Assembly (NCBI GenBank): GCA_035998945.1
Contig: DASYHD010000022.1
Coordinates: forward strand, 186,001-250,000
Direction of reading: 5' to 3'
From: Flavisolibacter sp035998945
GTDB lineage: Bacteria; Bacteroidota; Bacteroidia; Chitinophagales; Chitinophagaceae
DNA length: 64,000 nucleotides
In this document: positions 26,904 to 35,365 of the stretch, piece by piece
Layout of the letters: each line of letters starts with the position of its first letter
Numbering within the stretch: the first letter of the stretch is position 1
Notes under the pieces: generated by a model
The model's input: the letters and a program-made list of their open reading frames with translations, nothing else
What the model was told of the DNA's origin: nothing
Database searches by the model: none
Position numbers and translations under genes: made by a program

Positions 26904-27379
26904 TATTCAACTCCCTCCCTGAGCTTTGACCCCGGTTCATTTAATTTTTTTGTCAGCATGCTGCGGTCAAACACACTGTGTTCGAAATTCTGCCCCATTT
27001 TGATGGCGCCGGTAGGACAAGCCTCTACACAAAGGCCGCACATGGTACAGAGCTCCAGGTGGTAAACAAAGGTGTCCAGCGCTTTTTTCTTTTTACCTTC
27101 CGGCGAAACATCAAACTTCGTGATGATCTTGATGGTAGCGTTCGGGCAAGCCAGTTCACAAGCTGTACAACCGGTGCAGGCATGCTCATTGGCTTCATCA
27201 TGCGGCATAACTACCTCGCCACGAAAACGTTCGGCCATCTGCAATGTATCACGGTTGTCGGGGTACTGCTCGGTAATGATCTCTTTCGGATGCACAAAAT
27301 AGTAGCCCGTTCGCTTCATGCCCGTAAGTAGCGATTTTGTAGCGTTGAAAATGTCCGAGATGTAATCTTTTATAAACAT
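26903..27379 (-). CDS. nuoI: Complex I 4Fe-4S subunit I
   Basis: 158 residues from the ATG at 27379 (MFIKDYISDIFNATKSLL). The open frame back to 27448 would translate an intergenic repeat and is rejected. It has two ferredoxin-type motifs, CTGCTACELACP and CTMCGLCVEACP, which bind clusters N6a and N6b on the way to quinone. A charged C-terminal tail follows. It is a peripheral-arm subunit of the Q module. It lies after nuoH, separated by an 80-bp gap with an inverted repeat. Confidence 0.93.
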   Translation of the reverse strand: MFIKDYISDIFNATKSLLTGMKRTGYYFVHPKEIITEQYPDNRDTLQMAERFRGEVVMPHDEANEHACTGCTACELACPNATIKIITKFDVSPEGKKKKALDTFVYHLELCTMCGLCVEACPTGAIKMGQNFEHSVFDRSMLTKKLNEPGSKLREGVE

Positions 27380-27402
27380 AATTCGGTATTTCTGATTTGA
27401 TG

Positions 27403-27433
27403 ATGTCTGATTCTTAGTCTTCAATTCAGACAT
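27403..27433. repeat. Inverted repeat between nuoH and nuoI
   Basis: ATGTCTGA (27403-27410) and TCAGACAT (27426-27433) form a perfect 8-bp inverted repeat with a 15-nt loop. A further CCGACATCAGATTT follows, related to the first arm. It looks like an intergenic dispersed repeat rather than a terminator, as there is no T-run. Confidence 0.5.
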
Positions 27434-27458
27434 CCATAAATCCGACATCAGATTTGTC

Positions 27459-28535
27459 TTAAAAATGCCACCCTAAAATTGCAATCAGTGTTACCAGCAA
27501 CAGGTTAAATAAACTGATCGGCAATAAATACTTCCATTCCAGGTTCAGCAATTGATCTATCCGTAAGCGTGGAAACGTCCACCGGAACCACATAATCAGG
27601 AAGATCAGGAACAAGGTCTTCCCGAAAAACCATACGGATGAAGGAATGTAATCCATAATGTTGTTGAAACCCTCCCAGCCGCCAATGTGAAGAGGCATCC
27701 ATCCACCCAAAAAGATAGTGGCGCCAATGGCACAGATGATAAAGATGTTGATGTACTCCGCCAGGAAGAAAAGCGCAAACTTCATCCCCGAGTATTCGGT
27801 GTGAAATCCTGCTGTCAGTTCCGATTCGGCTTCTGCCAGATCAAATGGTGCACGGTTTGTTTCCGCAGTGGCAGCAATAATAAAAATGACAAAGGCAATA
27901 AGGGCCGGAATGTGTCCTTTGAAGATCCACCAGCCATTTTGTTGCGCATTGATAATGTCTGTGATCTGCAGGCTGCCGCTCAATACTACAATACAAAGAA
28001 TAGAAAGCCCTGCCGACAGTTCATAACTCACGATCTGTGCACCACTGCGCATGGCACCCAACAGCGAGTATTTGTTATTGCTGGCCCAACCGGCCATCAG
28101 GATGCCGATCACCGAAAGAGAAGAAACGGCTGTGATGTACAAAACGCCAATGTTGATGTCCCAGATCTGGAAGTCTTTGGCAAATGCAATAGGTGCCAAT
28201 AGCAGCATGGCCACGATCATTACAATAAAGGGAGCAATGTTGAACAGCAATTTGTCGGCACCATCCGGCGTTAACCCTTCCTTTAAAATCAACTTTAACG
28301 TATCAGCCGATGTTTGGAATATTCCCATTGGGCCGACGCGGTTAGGTCCAACGCGGATCTGCATGAGCGCTGCTACCTTTCGTTCCATCCATACCAGCAT
28401 CAGTCCCAGTACGGCAAAAAGACTAATGGCTAAGAGAATAATGATGAGGCTTTGAATAATAACCACCCATGTGGGATTGAAATTGGCTGCAAGCCAGGCC
28501 TGAATACTATTGGTTATGCCACTTAAACTAAACAT
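27459..28535 (-). CDS. nuoH: Complex I membrane subunit H
   Basis: 358 residues, eight membrane helices. Conserved quinone-cavity features are present: MERKVAALMQIRVGPNRVGP near residue 50, ETNRAPFDLAEAESELTAGF and the C-terminal FRWTFPRLRIDQL. It links the peripheral arm to the membrane arm and shapes the quinone site. In canonical operons nuoE-F-G lie just upstream; here nuoD is the immediate upstream gene. Confidence 0.95.
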   Translation of the reverse strand: MFSLSGITNSIQAWLAANFNPTWVVIIQSLIIILLAISLFAVLGLMLVWMERKVAALMQIRVGPNRVGPMGIFQTSADTLKLILKEGLTPDGADKLLFNIAPFIVMIVAMLLLAPIAFAKDFQIWDINIGVLYITAVSSLSVIGILMAGWASNNKYSLLGAMRSGAQIVSYELSAGLSILCIVVLSGSLQITDIINAQQNGWWIFKGHIPALIAFVIFIIAATAETNRAPFDLAEAESELTAGFHTEYSGMKFALFFLAEYINIFIICAIGATIFLGGWMPLHIGGWEGFNNIMDYIPSSVWFFGKTLFLIFLIMWFRWTFPRLRIDQLLNLEWKYLLPISLFNLLLVTLIAILGWHF

Positions 28536-28539
28536 ATAT

Positions 28540-28567
28540 GTTTGGGGTTTGGCGTTTGGGGTTTGGA
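28540..28567. repeat. Tandem 14-bp repeat in the nuoD-nuoH gap
   Basis: Two direct units, GTTTGGGGTTTGGC and GTTTGGGGTTTGGA, stand head to tail in the 74-bp gap between nuoD and nuoH. This is exactly where nuoE-F-G would be in a 14-gene operon. It is low-complexity and probably one of the dispersed intergenic repeats of this genome. Confidence 0.7.
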
Positions 28568-28609
28568 GTCTTCATGGTTCGGCACGTGGCTCTAAACTGC
28601 AAACGGTAT

Positions 28610-29755
28610 TTATCTGTCAATATCCGGTATCACAAGATCCAGGGTGCCCATGGTTGCCATCAGGTCTCCAATTTTGCTGCCCTTCACCATATGATTCAGA
28701 GCCGATAAATTGGAGAAACCCGGTGAGCGGAACTTGATCCGGTAGGGTGTGGTGCCGCCTTCGCTTACGATGTACACACCCAGTTCACCTCTTGCCGTTT
28801 CCACTCTTGTATAAAACTCGCCTTTTGGCAGTTTCAAAACCGCTTTTGTCTTTGCCTGGAATTCGCCTTCTGGTATATTGTCAATCAGTTGTTCAATGAT
28901 GCGGATGGACTGTTTCATTTCGCGGATGCGCACCATGTAACGAGCAAAGGAATCACCTGCCGTTTCCAATACTTCGTCAAATTCTACTTGGTTGTATACT
29001 TCATAAGGGTATAGTTTCCGGATATCACAGTTTACACCACTGCCCCGGGCTACCGGCCCCGAACAACCATACGAAACAGCATCTTCTTTCGAGAGATAAC
29101 CAATGCCTTTCATGCGGTTCTGGAAGATCACGTTGCCGGTTACCAGTTCATCGTATTCGTCAATATTCTTTTTGAAGAGTTGGATAAAGGCTTTCACTTT
29201 CCGTACAAACTCGGGATGAATATCGGCCATTACACCACCGGGCACCATGTAGTTCATCGTGAGTCGTGCACCGCAGGTTTCTTCCATAATTTCGTTGATG
29301 GTCTCCCGTTCGCGAAAGGCGTAAAAGAAAGGGGTAAAAGCACCCAAATCCATGGCCATGGCACCCCACCATAGTTCATGCGAAGCAATGCGGGTCAGTT
29401 CGTCCATGATCACGCGGATGTATTTGGCCCGCAGCGGAACTTCCACCTGCAATCCTTTTTCCACTGTCATGGCACATGCATGGTTGTTGATGTGCGCCGA
29501 GAGATAATCCATACGGCTGGTGACATAAATAAACTGCCGGTAGGTAAGGCTTTCGCACATCTTTTCGATGGAGCGATGAATGTATCCCAGGTGCGGTTCC
29601 ACCTTTTTGATCGTTTCGCCATTCAGCGTGATCACCAGGTGCAACACACCATGCGTAGCCGGGTGCTGCGGTCCTACGTTAATCACCAGTTCGCCTTCTG
29701 AACCATTAGCGGCTGTTTGCGTGGTGTCTTTCAGTATTTGTGTTTCGGTGTACAT
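28610..29755 (-). CDS. nuoD: Complex I subunit D (49-kDa type)
   Basis: 381 residues, not fused to nuoC. It has the GPQHPATHGVLH motif near 27-38 that lines the quinone pocket, then PHLGYIHRSIEKM, and C-terminal RSPGFSNLSALNHMV. It is related to the large subunit of NiFe hydrogenases but lacks the NiFe cysteines. It is a quinone-binding subunit of the Q module. The gene lies 77 bp downstream of nuoC. Confidence 0.95.
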   Translation of the reverse strand: MYTETQILKDTTQTAANGSEGELVINVGPQHPATHGVLHLVITLNGETIKKVEPHLGYIHRSIEKMCESLTYRQFIYVTSRMDYLSAHINNHACAMTVEKGLQVEVPLRAKYIRVIMDELTRIASHELWWGAMAMDLGAFTPFFYAFRERETINEIMEETCGARLTMNYMVPGGVMADIHPEFVRKVKAFIQLFKKNIDEYDELVTGNVIFQNRMKGIGYLSKEDAVSYGCSGPVARGSGVNCDIRKLYPYEVYNQVEFDEVLETAGDSFARYMVRIREMKQSIRIIEQLIDNIPEGEFQAKTKAVLKLPKGEFYTRVETARGELGVYIVSEGGTTPYRIKFRSPGFSNLSALNHMVKGSKIGDLMATMGTLDLVIPDIDR

Positions 29756-29832
29756 GTTGTTGCGCAGTGTTAGAGGTTCGATGTTCTACAACTTCAGTTT
29801 TCAATATTCGTATGCATCAGTTCTGCTATTCG

Positions 29833-30285
29833 TCAGAGCTTGATCATATTGATGGGATCTTCAAAATCCTTCCGTAGCGGGAAGCCTTCAAAATCGTCAG
29901 TCAGAATCAATTTGCGCAGGTCCGGATGGTTGATGAATTGCACACCAAACAATTCGAATACTTCTCTTTCATGAAATTCTGCCGTGCGCCAGATATCTGA
30001 TACCGTTTCTATCTGCGGGTTGGCCCGATCTGTTTTTGCCTTCACAACCATCGTGTGCCGGTGCGTGGTGGAGGTTAGGTGATACACCATCGTCAGGTGT
30101 GTTTTCCAGTCAATGCAGGTAAGGCAGAAAAGGTAGTCAAGATCGAAAGGTGCATTGCGCAGCCATTGCGCCAGTCGCCGCCATTCACCCGCTTCGATGT
30201 TGATGTTGAGCCATTCGCCGGATTCATCATAAGTGGCAGCGGGCAGGATGCTTGTGATGAATTCTTTGCTTTCCTCGTTTGTCAT
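29833..30285 (-). CDS. nuoC: Complex I subunit C (30-kDa type)
   Basis: 150 residues, a little shorter than many NuoC proteins. The conserved C-terminal block HEREVFELFGVQFINHPDLRK and LTDDFEGFPLRKDF is intact. It is a peripheral-arm structural subunit paired with NuoD. Its start overlaps the nuoB stop by 4 bp (ATGA). Confidence 0.93.
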   Translation of the reverse strand: MTNEESKEFITSILPAATYDESGEWLNINIEAGEWRRLAQWLRNAPFDLDYLFCLTCIDWKTHLTMVYHLTSTTHRHTMVVKAKTDRANPQIETVSDIWRTAEFHEREVFELFGVQFINHPDLRKLILTDDFEGFPLRKDFEDPINMIKL

Positions 30286-30833
30286 CTTTCAATTTTTTGA
30301 GAACGGATTTGTTCCCGTGTCCAGCCGCTTTTGATCTTTTCCTGTAAGGCAATAAGGGCATGAAGCAAGGCTTCGGGCCGTGGCGGGCAACCGGGTATAT
30401 ACACATCCACCGGAATGACGTGATCGGCTCCTTTCACCACGGAATACGTGTTGTAGAAAAAAGGTCCGCCACTGATGGCGCAGGCACCCATCGCAATAAC
30501 ATATTTCGGATCCGCCATCTGGTCGTACAGGCGTTTCAGTACGGGTGCCATTTTGTTTACAATGGTACCGGCAATTATGATCACATCGGCTTGTCGTGGT
30601 GTGGCCCGTGCCACTTCAAAGCCAAAGCGGGAAAAATCGTATTTCGCAGAAGCTACACTCATCATTTCAATGCCACAACAACTGGTGGCAAAAGTGAGGG
30701 GCCAAAGCGAATTGGAGCGGGCCCAATTGACCACATCCTGGATGGTAGAGGCAATAAAGCCGCCGCCGGGACCCTGTACCACCTGGCCGGGAAAATTCTT
30801 GTTGTGCTCCCGGATTTCTTCTCTTACATCCAT
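30282..30833 (-). CDS. nuoB: Complex I subunit B (cluster N2)
   Basis: 183 residues. The four ligands of the terminal 4Fe-4S cluster N2 are visible: the tandem cysteines in ATSCCGIEMM, the Cys in MGACAISGGPF and that in PGCPPRPEALL. It passes electrons to quinone. It overlaps nuoA by 10 bp and nuoC by 4 bp. Confidence 0.95.
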   Translation of the reverse strand: MDVREEIREHNKNFPGQVVQGPGGGFIASTIQDVVNWARSNSLWPLTFATSCCGIEMMSVASAKYDFSRFGFEVARATPRQADVIIIAGTIVNKMAPVLKRLYDQMADPKYVIAMGACAISGGPFFYNTYSVVKGADHVIPVDVYIPGCPPRPEALLHALIALQEKIKSGWTREQIRSQKIER

Positions 30834-31174
30834 TTCAACGCTCCTTTTTTATGAGCATATAAAAAGCCCATGAATAAGATAAAAATGAAGATGATGATCT
30901 CGACTAGGGCAATTATACCTATCTTTTTAACAACTACCGCCCACGGATAGAGGAAAATAAGCTCGACATCGAAAATGAGGAAGAGCAGGGCAAACAGGTA
31001 ATAACCTACATTAAACTGGTTCCAGGGAGACGTATTGGTAGGGATACCACATTCGTAGGCCTGACCTTTCTGGGGGTTCATGCTCCCCTTGTTAAAAAGT
31101 TTTCCGGCCAAAATGCCACCGGCGGAGAAAAGGATAGCTGCAATCGTTAGAACAATTAATGAAAATGCTCCCAT
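30824..31174 (-). CDS. nuoA: Complex I membrane subunit A
   Basis: 116 residues with three membrane helices. The family motif YECGIPTNTSPWNQFNVGYY (about 40-59) and FDVELIFLYPWA are intact. It is the first gene of the nuo block, 78 bp after korB on the same strand, where a possible promoter lies. Confidence 0.95.
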   Translation of the reverse strand: MGAFSLIVLTIAAILFSAGGILAGKLFNKGSMNPQKGQAYECGIPTNTSPWNQFNVGYYLFALLFLIFDVELIFLYPWAVVVKKIGIIALVEIIIFIFILFMGFLYAHKKGALKWM

Positions 31175-31214
31175 GTTAGTTTTTTTAGTGACTGGAAATG
31201 GGTTTCATCTCGCA

Positions 31215-31244
31215 GTAAATTACGACAAGCGTGTCTTTTTACAA
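31215..31244 (-). promoter_or_regulatory. Possible nuoA promoter
   Basis: On the minus strand TTG is followed after 19 nt by TAATTTAC, a partial match to the Bacteroidetes -33/-7 pattern. It lies in the korB-nuoA gap, about 40-70 bp before the nuoA start. The -7 box misses two consensus bases, so this is weak. Confidence 0.3.
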
Positions 31245-31252
31245 TTATTTAT

Positions 31253-32287
31253 CTAAAAAATAGTCCACGTTTTTTCTCCTGAAAGAATTTTATGCAGTGG
31301 CACTTTTCCTCCGCGGTATTGCATACGCTTGGTGCTTTCGATTAGTACATCATCGTAAGTTGGGCGTTCCTCCGCATACAGTACGCCAAAAGGCCGGGGA
31401 AATGGTGTGCCGTCGCTGGTGGCCAGGTCCATAAACCGCGAAAGGATAGTAGCTTTTGTTTTGTCCTTTTCATCATGCACCCACAGGTCGTTCACACATT
31501 CATCTGTAATGTTTACTATCACAGGCGTTAAGCCATCGAAGCGAATGCCTTTGTCCCTGTTGGCACCAAAGATGAGCAGTTTGCCATGCTCCAGGAAAAT
31601 GGCTTCATCGCCTTTTGTTTCTTTATCGGAGAAGGCAAAAAAAGCACCGTCGTTAAACACCGGGCAGTTCTGGTATATTTCTACGAACGAAGTGCCGCGG
31701 TGATGGTGTGCCCTGCGTAAAACTGCCTGCATATGCTTGGGATCCCGGTCTTGTGTTCGGGCAACAAACGAGGCTTTTGCGCCCATTGCCAATTCTGTGG
31801 GATTGAATGGCTCTTCGATAGAGCCATAGGGCGAGGTTTTAGTGACTTTTCCTTTTTCTGATGTAGGCGAATACTGGCCTTTGGTAAGGCTGTAGATCTG
31901 GTTGTTAAAAAGGAGGTAGTTCACATCAAAATTCTTCCGCATCAGGTGAATGAAATGGTTACCACCGATAGATAATGCATCCCCGTCTCCGGAAACGATC
32001 CATACGCTTAAATCGGGATTAGCAGCCTTTACACCGGAAGCTATGGCCGCAGCCCTTCCGTGAATGGAATGCATGCCGTATGTATCCATGTAATACGTAA
32101 AGCGGGAAGAACAGCCAATGCCAGATATGAATACAAACTTTTCCTTTGGTATGTCCAATTCAGGGAAAACAGTCTGCACCTGTTTCAGGATGGAATAGTC
32201 TCCGCAGCCGGGGCACCACTTTACATCCATTCCTGATGCGAAGTCTTTCGCGGCTAGTTTCGGCGTTTCTAAGATGGGTGCTTGCAT
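31253..32287 (-). CDS. korB: 2-oxoacid:ferredoxin oxidoreductase, beta subunit
   Basis: 344 residues. Thiamine diphosphate-binding features: WCPGCGDYSIL near 24-34, SGIGCSSRF at 54-62 and GDGDALSIGGNH (99-110), the Mg/TPP loop. It pairs with the downstream-numbered alpha/gamma subunit to convert 2-oxoglutarate (or another 2-oxoacid) plus CoA to an acyl-CoA, CO2 and reduced ferredoxin. It lies 9 bp after korA on the same strand. Substrate choice between 2-oxoglutarate and pyruvate is by family resemblance, not proven. Confidence 0.9.
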   Translation of the reverse strand: MQAPILETPKLAAKDFASGMDVKWCPGCGDYSILKQVQTVFPELDIPKEKFVFISGIGCSSRFTYYMDTYGMHSIHGRAAAIASGVKAANPDLSVWIVSGDGDALSIGGNHFIHLMRKNFDVNYLLFNNQIYSLTKGQYSPTSEKGKVTKTSPYGSIEEPFNPTELAMGAKASFVARTQDRDPKHMQAVLRRAHHHRGTSFVEIYQNCPVFNDGAFFAFSDKETKGDEAIFLEHGKLLIFGANRDKGIRFDGLTPVIVNITDECVNDLWVHDEKDKTKATILSRFMDLATSDGTPFPRPFGVLYAEERPTYDDVLIESTKRMQYRGGKVPLHKILSGEKTWTIF

Positions 32288-32296
32288 ATAGATGGC

Positions 32297-34153
32297 TTAA
32301 AAAAGTTCAATGATTTTTTCTTTCAACTCAGTTGTTGTAAACGGCAGGCCCTGTACCTTGGAAAGGCTTAAGGCCGGCAGCAGGTATTTGGCACGAATCA
32401 GTTGCAGTAATTGACCACTGTTCATTTCCGGTACAAGGATGGTTTCATACCCGTGAAGCAACTCACCCAGATTTTTCGGAAAAGGATTGATATAACGCAG
32501 ATGGATATGTGCTACATCAAAACCCTCAATCTGCAACTCTTTTACGGCAGATTTGATAGCGCCATAGGTAGAGCCCCAGCCCAGTACAGCCACTTTAGCT
32601 GTGGTCGACCCACTGTCCGGTTGAATGAGTGGAATGCTATCCTCAATCTTTTTCACCTTGGCTGCCCGCAGCTTCACCATTGTTTCGTGGTTCTGCGGAT
32701 CATAGGATACATTGCCGGTCTTGTCCTGCTTTTCCAACCCTCCAATGCGGTGTTCCAGTCCGGGTGTGCCTGGGATGATCCATGGCCGAACAAAATTTTC
32801 ATCGCGTTGGTAAGGCAGCAACTCATCGCCGTCAGGAAATTTCTCCAGGTAGGTGCAATGGATGTTCTGCAGCATTTCTTCCGATGGAAAACGCCAGGGC
32901 TCGGAGCCATTGGCAATGTAGCCGTCGCTTAGGAACACAACCGGTGTCATATGCTCAATGGCCAGTTTGCAGGCTTCAAATACCGTTTCAAAACAATCTG
33001 ATGGAGAGGCAGCTGCAACCACCGGCAGCGGCGCTTCGCCATGACGTCCGTGCATGGCCATCAGCAGGTCAGCCTGTTCTGTTTTGGTTGGCAAACCCGT
33101 TGAAGGTCCGCCACGTTGTACGTTTACCACCACCAATGGAATTTCCAGCATAGCAGTCAGCCCCAGTGCTTCGGTTTTTAATGCCATACCGGGACCGGAA
33201 GTTGTTGTAGCTGCCAGATGGCCTGCATAGGAGGCGCCGATCGCGGAACATATGCCTGCAATCTCGTCTTCTGCCTGGAATGTTTTCACCCCGTTGGGTT
33301 TGTATTTGGATAACTCCTGTAAAACATCCGTTGCCGGTGTGATAGGATAGGAGCCTACAAACAAGGGTATACCTGCTTTTTCGGAGGCAGCCAATAGTCC
33401 AATGGCTGTTGCCTGGTTTCCGGTGATGTTGCGGTACACACCAGGCGGCAGTTTGGCTGGTTCCACAACATATTGTGTGGTAAAGATTTCAGTAGTGTCG
33501 CCGTAATTCCAACCGGCTTCCAGTGTTTTGATATTGGCTGCTGCAATCTCAGGCTTCTTTGCAAACTTTTCTGCAATAAACTTTTTGGTATGATCGAGGG
33601 GTTTGTCAAAAACCCAGAAGAGTAATCCCAGTACAAACATGTTTTTGGAGCGTTCTATATCCTTTGCTCCTAACCCCGATCCGGCCAGGCAGTCCTTTGT
33701 AAGTTTGGTTACATCAACCTTGTGTACGGTGTAGTTGGTCAAACTACCGTCCTGCAAGGGGTTTACGTCTTCGGGGTATTTTGCCAGCAGCAGGTTTTTG
33801 GTGTCAAACCCTTGCGTATTGGCTATGATGATTCCTCCTTTTTTCAGGCGAGGCAGATCAACTTTTAAGGCTGCTGCATTCATGGCTACCAGCACGTCGT
33901 ACTGGTCGCCGGGAGTGTAGATTTCTGTGCTGCCAAAATGCACCTGGAAACCTGATACACCGGCAATAGTGCCAATCGGGGCACGGATCTCGGAAGGATA
34001 ATCGGGGAAAGTGCTCAGGTCATTACCCAGCAAGGCTGCCGTATCGGTAAACTGCATGCCTGTTAGTTGCATACCATCACCCGAATCGCCGGAAAAGCGG
34101 ATGACGATCTTGTCAACCTGTTTTTTCAAGAGCCTTTTTTCGATTACTTCCAT
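32297..34153 (-). CDS. korA: 2-oxoacid:ferredoxin oxidoreductase, fused gamma-alpha subunit
   Basis: 618 residues. The N-terminal about 200 residues are the gamma domain (IRFSGDSGDGMQLTG), fused to the alpha domain, which carries GSYPITPATDVLQ and the conserved ATTTSGPGMALKTE with QRGGPSTGLPTK. It functions with KorB and reduces ferredoxin. The ferredoxin gene sits directly upstream (21 bp), which supports ferredoxin as the electron acceptor. The lack of iron-sulfur cysteine motifs within KorA fits a separate ferredoxin. Confidence 0.92.
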   Translation of the reverse strand: MEVIEKRLLKKQVDKIVIRFSGDSGDGMQLTGMQFTDTAALLGNDLSTFPDYPSEIRAPIGTIAGVSGFQVHFGSTEIYTPGDQYDVLVAMNAAALKVDLPRLKKGGIIIANTQGFDTKNLLLAKYPEDVNPLQDGSLTNYTVHKVDVTKLTKDCLAGSGLGAKDIERSKNMFVLGLLFWVFDKPLDHTKKFIAEKFAKKPEIAAANIKTLEAGWNYGDTTEIFTTQYVVEPAKLPPGVYRNITGNQATAIGLLAASEKAGIPLFVGSYPITPATDVLQELSKYKPNGVKTFQAEDEIAGICSAIGASYAGHLAATTTSGPGMALKTEALGLTAMLEIPLVVVNVQRGGPSTGLPTKTEQADLLMAMHGRHGEAPLPVVAAASPSDCFETVFEACKLAIEHMTPVVFLSDGYIANGSEPWRFPSEEMLQNIHCTYLEKFPDGDELLPYQRDENFVRPWIIPGTPGLEHRIGGLEKQDKTGNVSYDPQNHETMVKLRAAKVKKIEDSIPLIQPDSGSTTAKVAVLGWGSTYGAIKSAVKELQIEGFDVAHIHLRYINPFPKNLGELLHGYETILVPEMNSGQLLQLIRAKYLLPALSLSKVQGLPFTTTELKEKIIELF

Positions 34154-34174
34154 CTTGCAGACATTTTTTTTTGA

Positions 34175-34522
34175 TTAGGCGTGAAGCGATTCTTTTTTTG
34201 CCAGGAGCTGGTCTACTGTTTCGCGGTAAACTTCATCGGGTACGCAGCAGTCAACCGGGCAAACCGACGCACATTGCGGCTCTTCGTGAAAGCCCTGGCA
34301 CTCGGTGCACTTGGATGGAACAATATAGTAGGTATCGGTAGCGATGGGAGCGTGGCGCTGGCCGGCATCCACCACGGTGCCGTCAACCAGTACATAGGAG
34401 CCGCTGGCATTGGTGCCCTCGGCAACCGACCATTCGATGCCACCTTCATAAATGGCGTGATTGGGACATTCGGGCTCGCAGGCACCGCAGTTGATACATT
34501 CTTCTGTGATTTTGATAGCCAT
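34175..34522 (-). CDS. Dicluster ferredoxin
   Basis: 115 residues from the ATG at 34522 (MAIKITEECINCG); an open frame back to 34738 is rejected because the ferredoxin fold starts here. The first cluster motif is C9-x2-C12-x2-C15-x3-C19. The second is CTECQGFHEEPQCASVCP with an eight-residue insertion between cysteines, typical of Alvin-type 2[4Fe-4S] ferredoxins. It should carry electrons from KorAB, and by context to the complex I block. First gene of the minus-strand energy cluster. Confidence 0.92.
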   Translation of the reverse strand: MAIKITEECINCGACEPECPNHAIYEGGIEWSVAEGTNASGSYVLVDGTVVDAGQRHAPIATDTYYIVPSKCTECQGFHEEPQCASVCPVDCCVPDEVYRETVDQLLAKKESLHA

Positions 34523-34667
34523 AGTTGAATTGATTTGGTGTAGGATTATTGGATAAAAGAAGACTGTGAAGCGAAAAAATAACATGAGTAAAGTCAATCG
34601 TTTATGTGATTTATGCCCGATTATTTTTCTGGACTTTATCAAATCTTGGTTGTCTAAAATTATTACG

Positions 34668-35099
34668 ATGGATAAACGAATCAGTCGTTTTATCAAGGGG
34701 CAAAAAGTGGCCACCATCTGCTGTGTGGAAGGAGACAATAAGCCTTATTGCTTTAGTTGCTTTTACGCTTTTGACGAGGCTAAAATGCAGCTTTATTTTA
34801 AAAGCGCTGCAAACACACATCACATGCAATTGCTGAAAGACCGGCCGTTTTTAAGCGGCAGTATTTTGCCTGATAAATTGAATCCTTTAGCGCTTCAGGG
34901 CATCCAGTTTAGCGGCTTGTTGATCGACAAGATAGAATGTGCTGCGGCCAAATCTGTTTACCACAACCGGTATCCATTTGCACTGGCAATGAGTGGCACC
35001 GTTTATACTATTGAGCTGCAGTGGATAAAGATGACCGACAATACCTTGAATTTCGGAACCAAGTTGATTTGGGAAAAACCACTGGTCGTAGTCTGCTAA
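34668..35099 (+). CDS. Pyridoxamine 5'-phosphate oxidase-like (FMN split-barrel) protein
   Basis: 143 residues from the ATG at 34668 (MDKRISRFIKGQKVATICC); the longer frame to 34566 has no support. The beginning, with residues about 10-60 (VEGDNKPYCFSCFYAFDE, FKSAANTHHMQLL), resembles the FMN-binding split barrel of PNPOx-like proteins. The C-terminal half (IDKIECAAAKSVYHNRYPFAL) fits the same group. The substrate is unknown; some members bind FMN, haem or F420. It is divergently transcribed from the ferredoxin gene, possibly sharing a regulatory region. Confidence 0.7.
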   Translation: MDKRISRFIKGQKVATICCVEGDNKPYCFSCFYAFDEAKMQLYFKSAANTHHMQLLKDRPFLSGSILPDKLNPLALQGIQFSGLLIDKIECAAAKSVYHNRYPFALAMSGTVYTIELQWIKMTDNTLNFGTKLIWEKPLVVVC

Positions 35100-35365
35100 C
35101 TGTACAGGGGTTAGCATGTATTGCCAAATACTTTAAAAGAATAAGCTGATTGGATACCAAGCCAATCTAAATTTCCTTTTGCTTCAGCTGATGTAACCTT
35201 AATCCATATACGTGTTCCTTTGTTTAGATTTATATCATTTCTTTTTTATACTGAAATGTTGCCGTTGTCATAAACCTGTCATTTGTTCTGTTGGTTGGTG
35301 ATAGAAATCATATTTTCTGGTATACAGCCTTTCTAGCTTTCGCTCCATATCTAAATATTCACACC

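Noticed and set aside
27380..27448. A longer NuoI N-terminus starting at 27448
   Set aside because: The extra 23 residues come from the intergenic inverted repeat, and the normal NuoI start motif begins at 27379.
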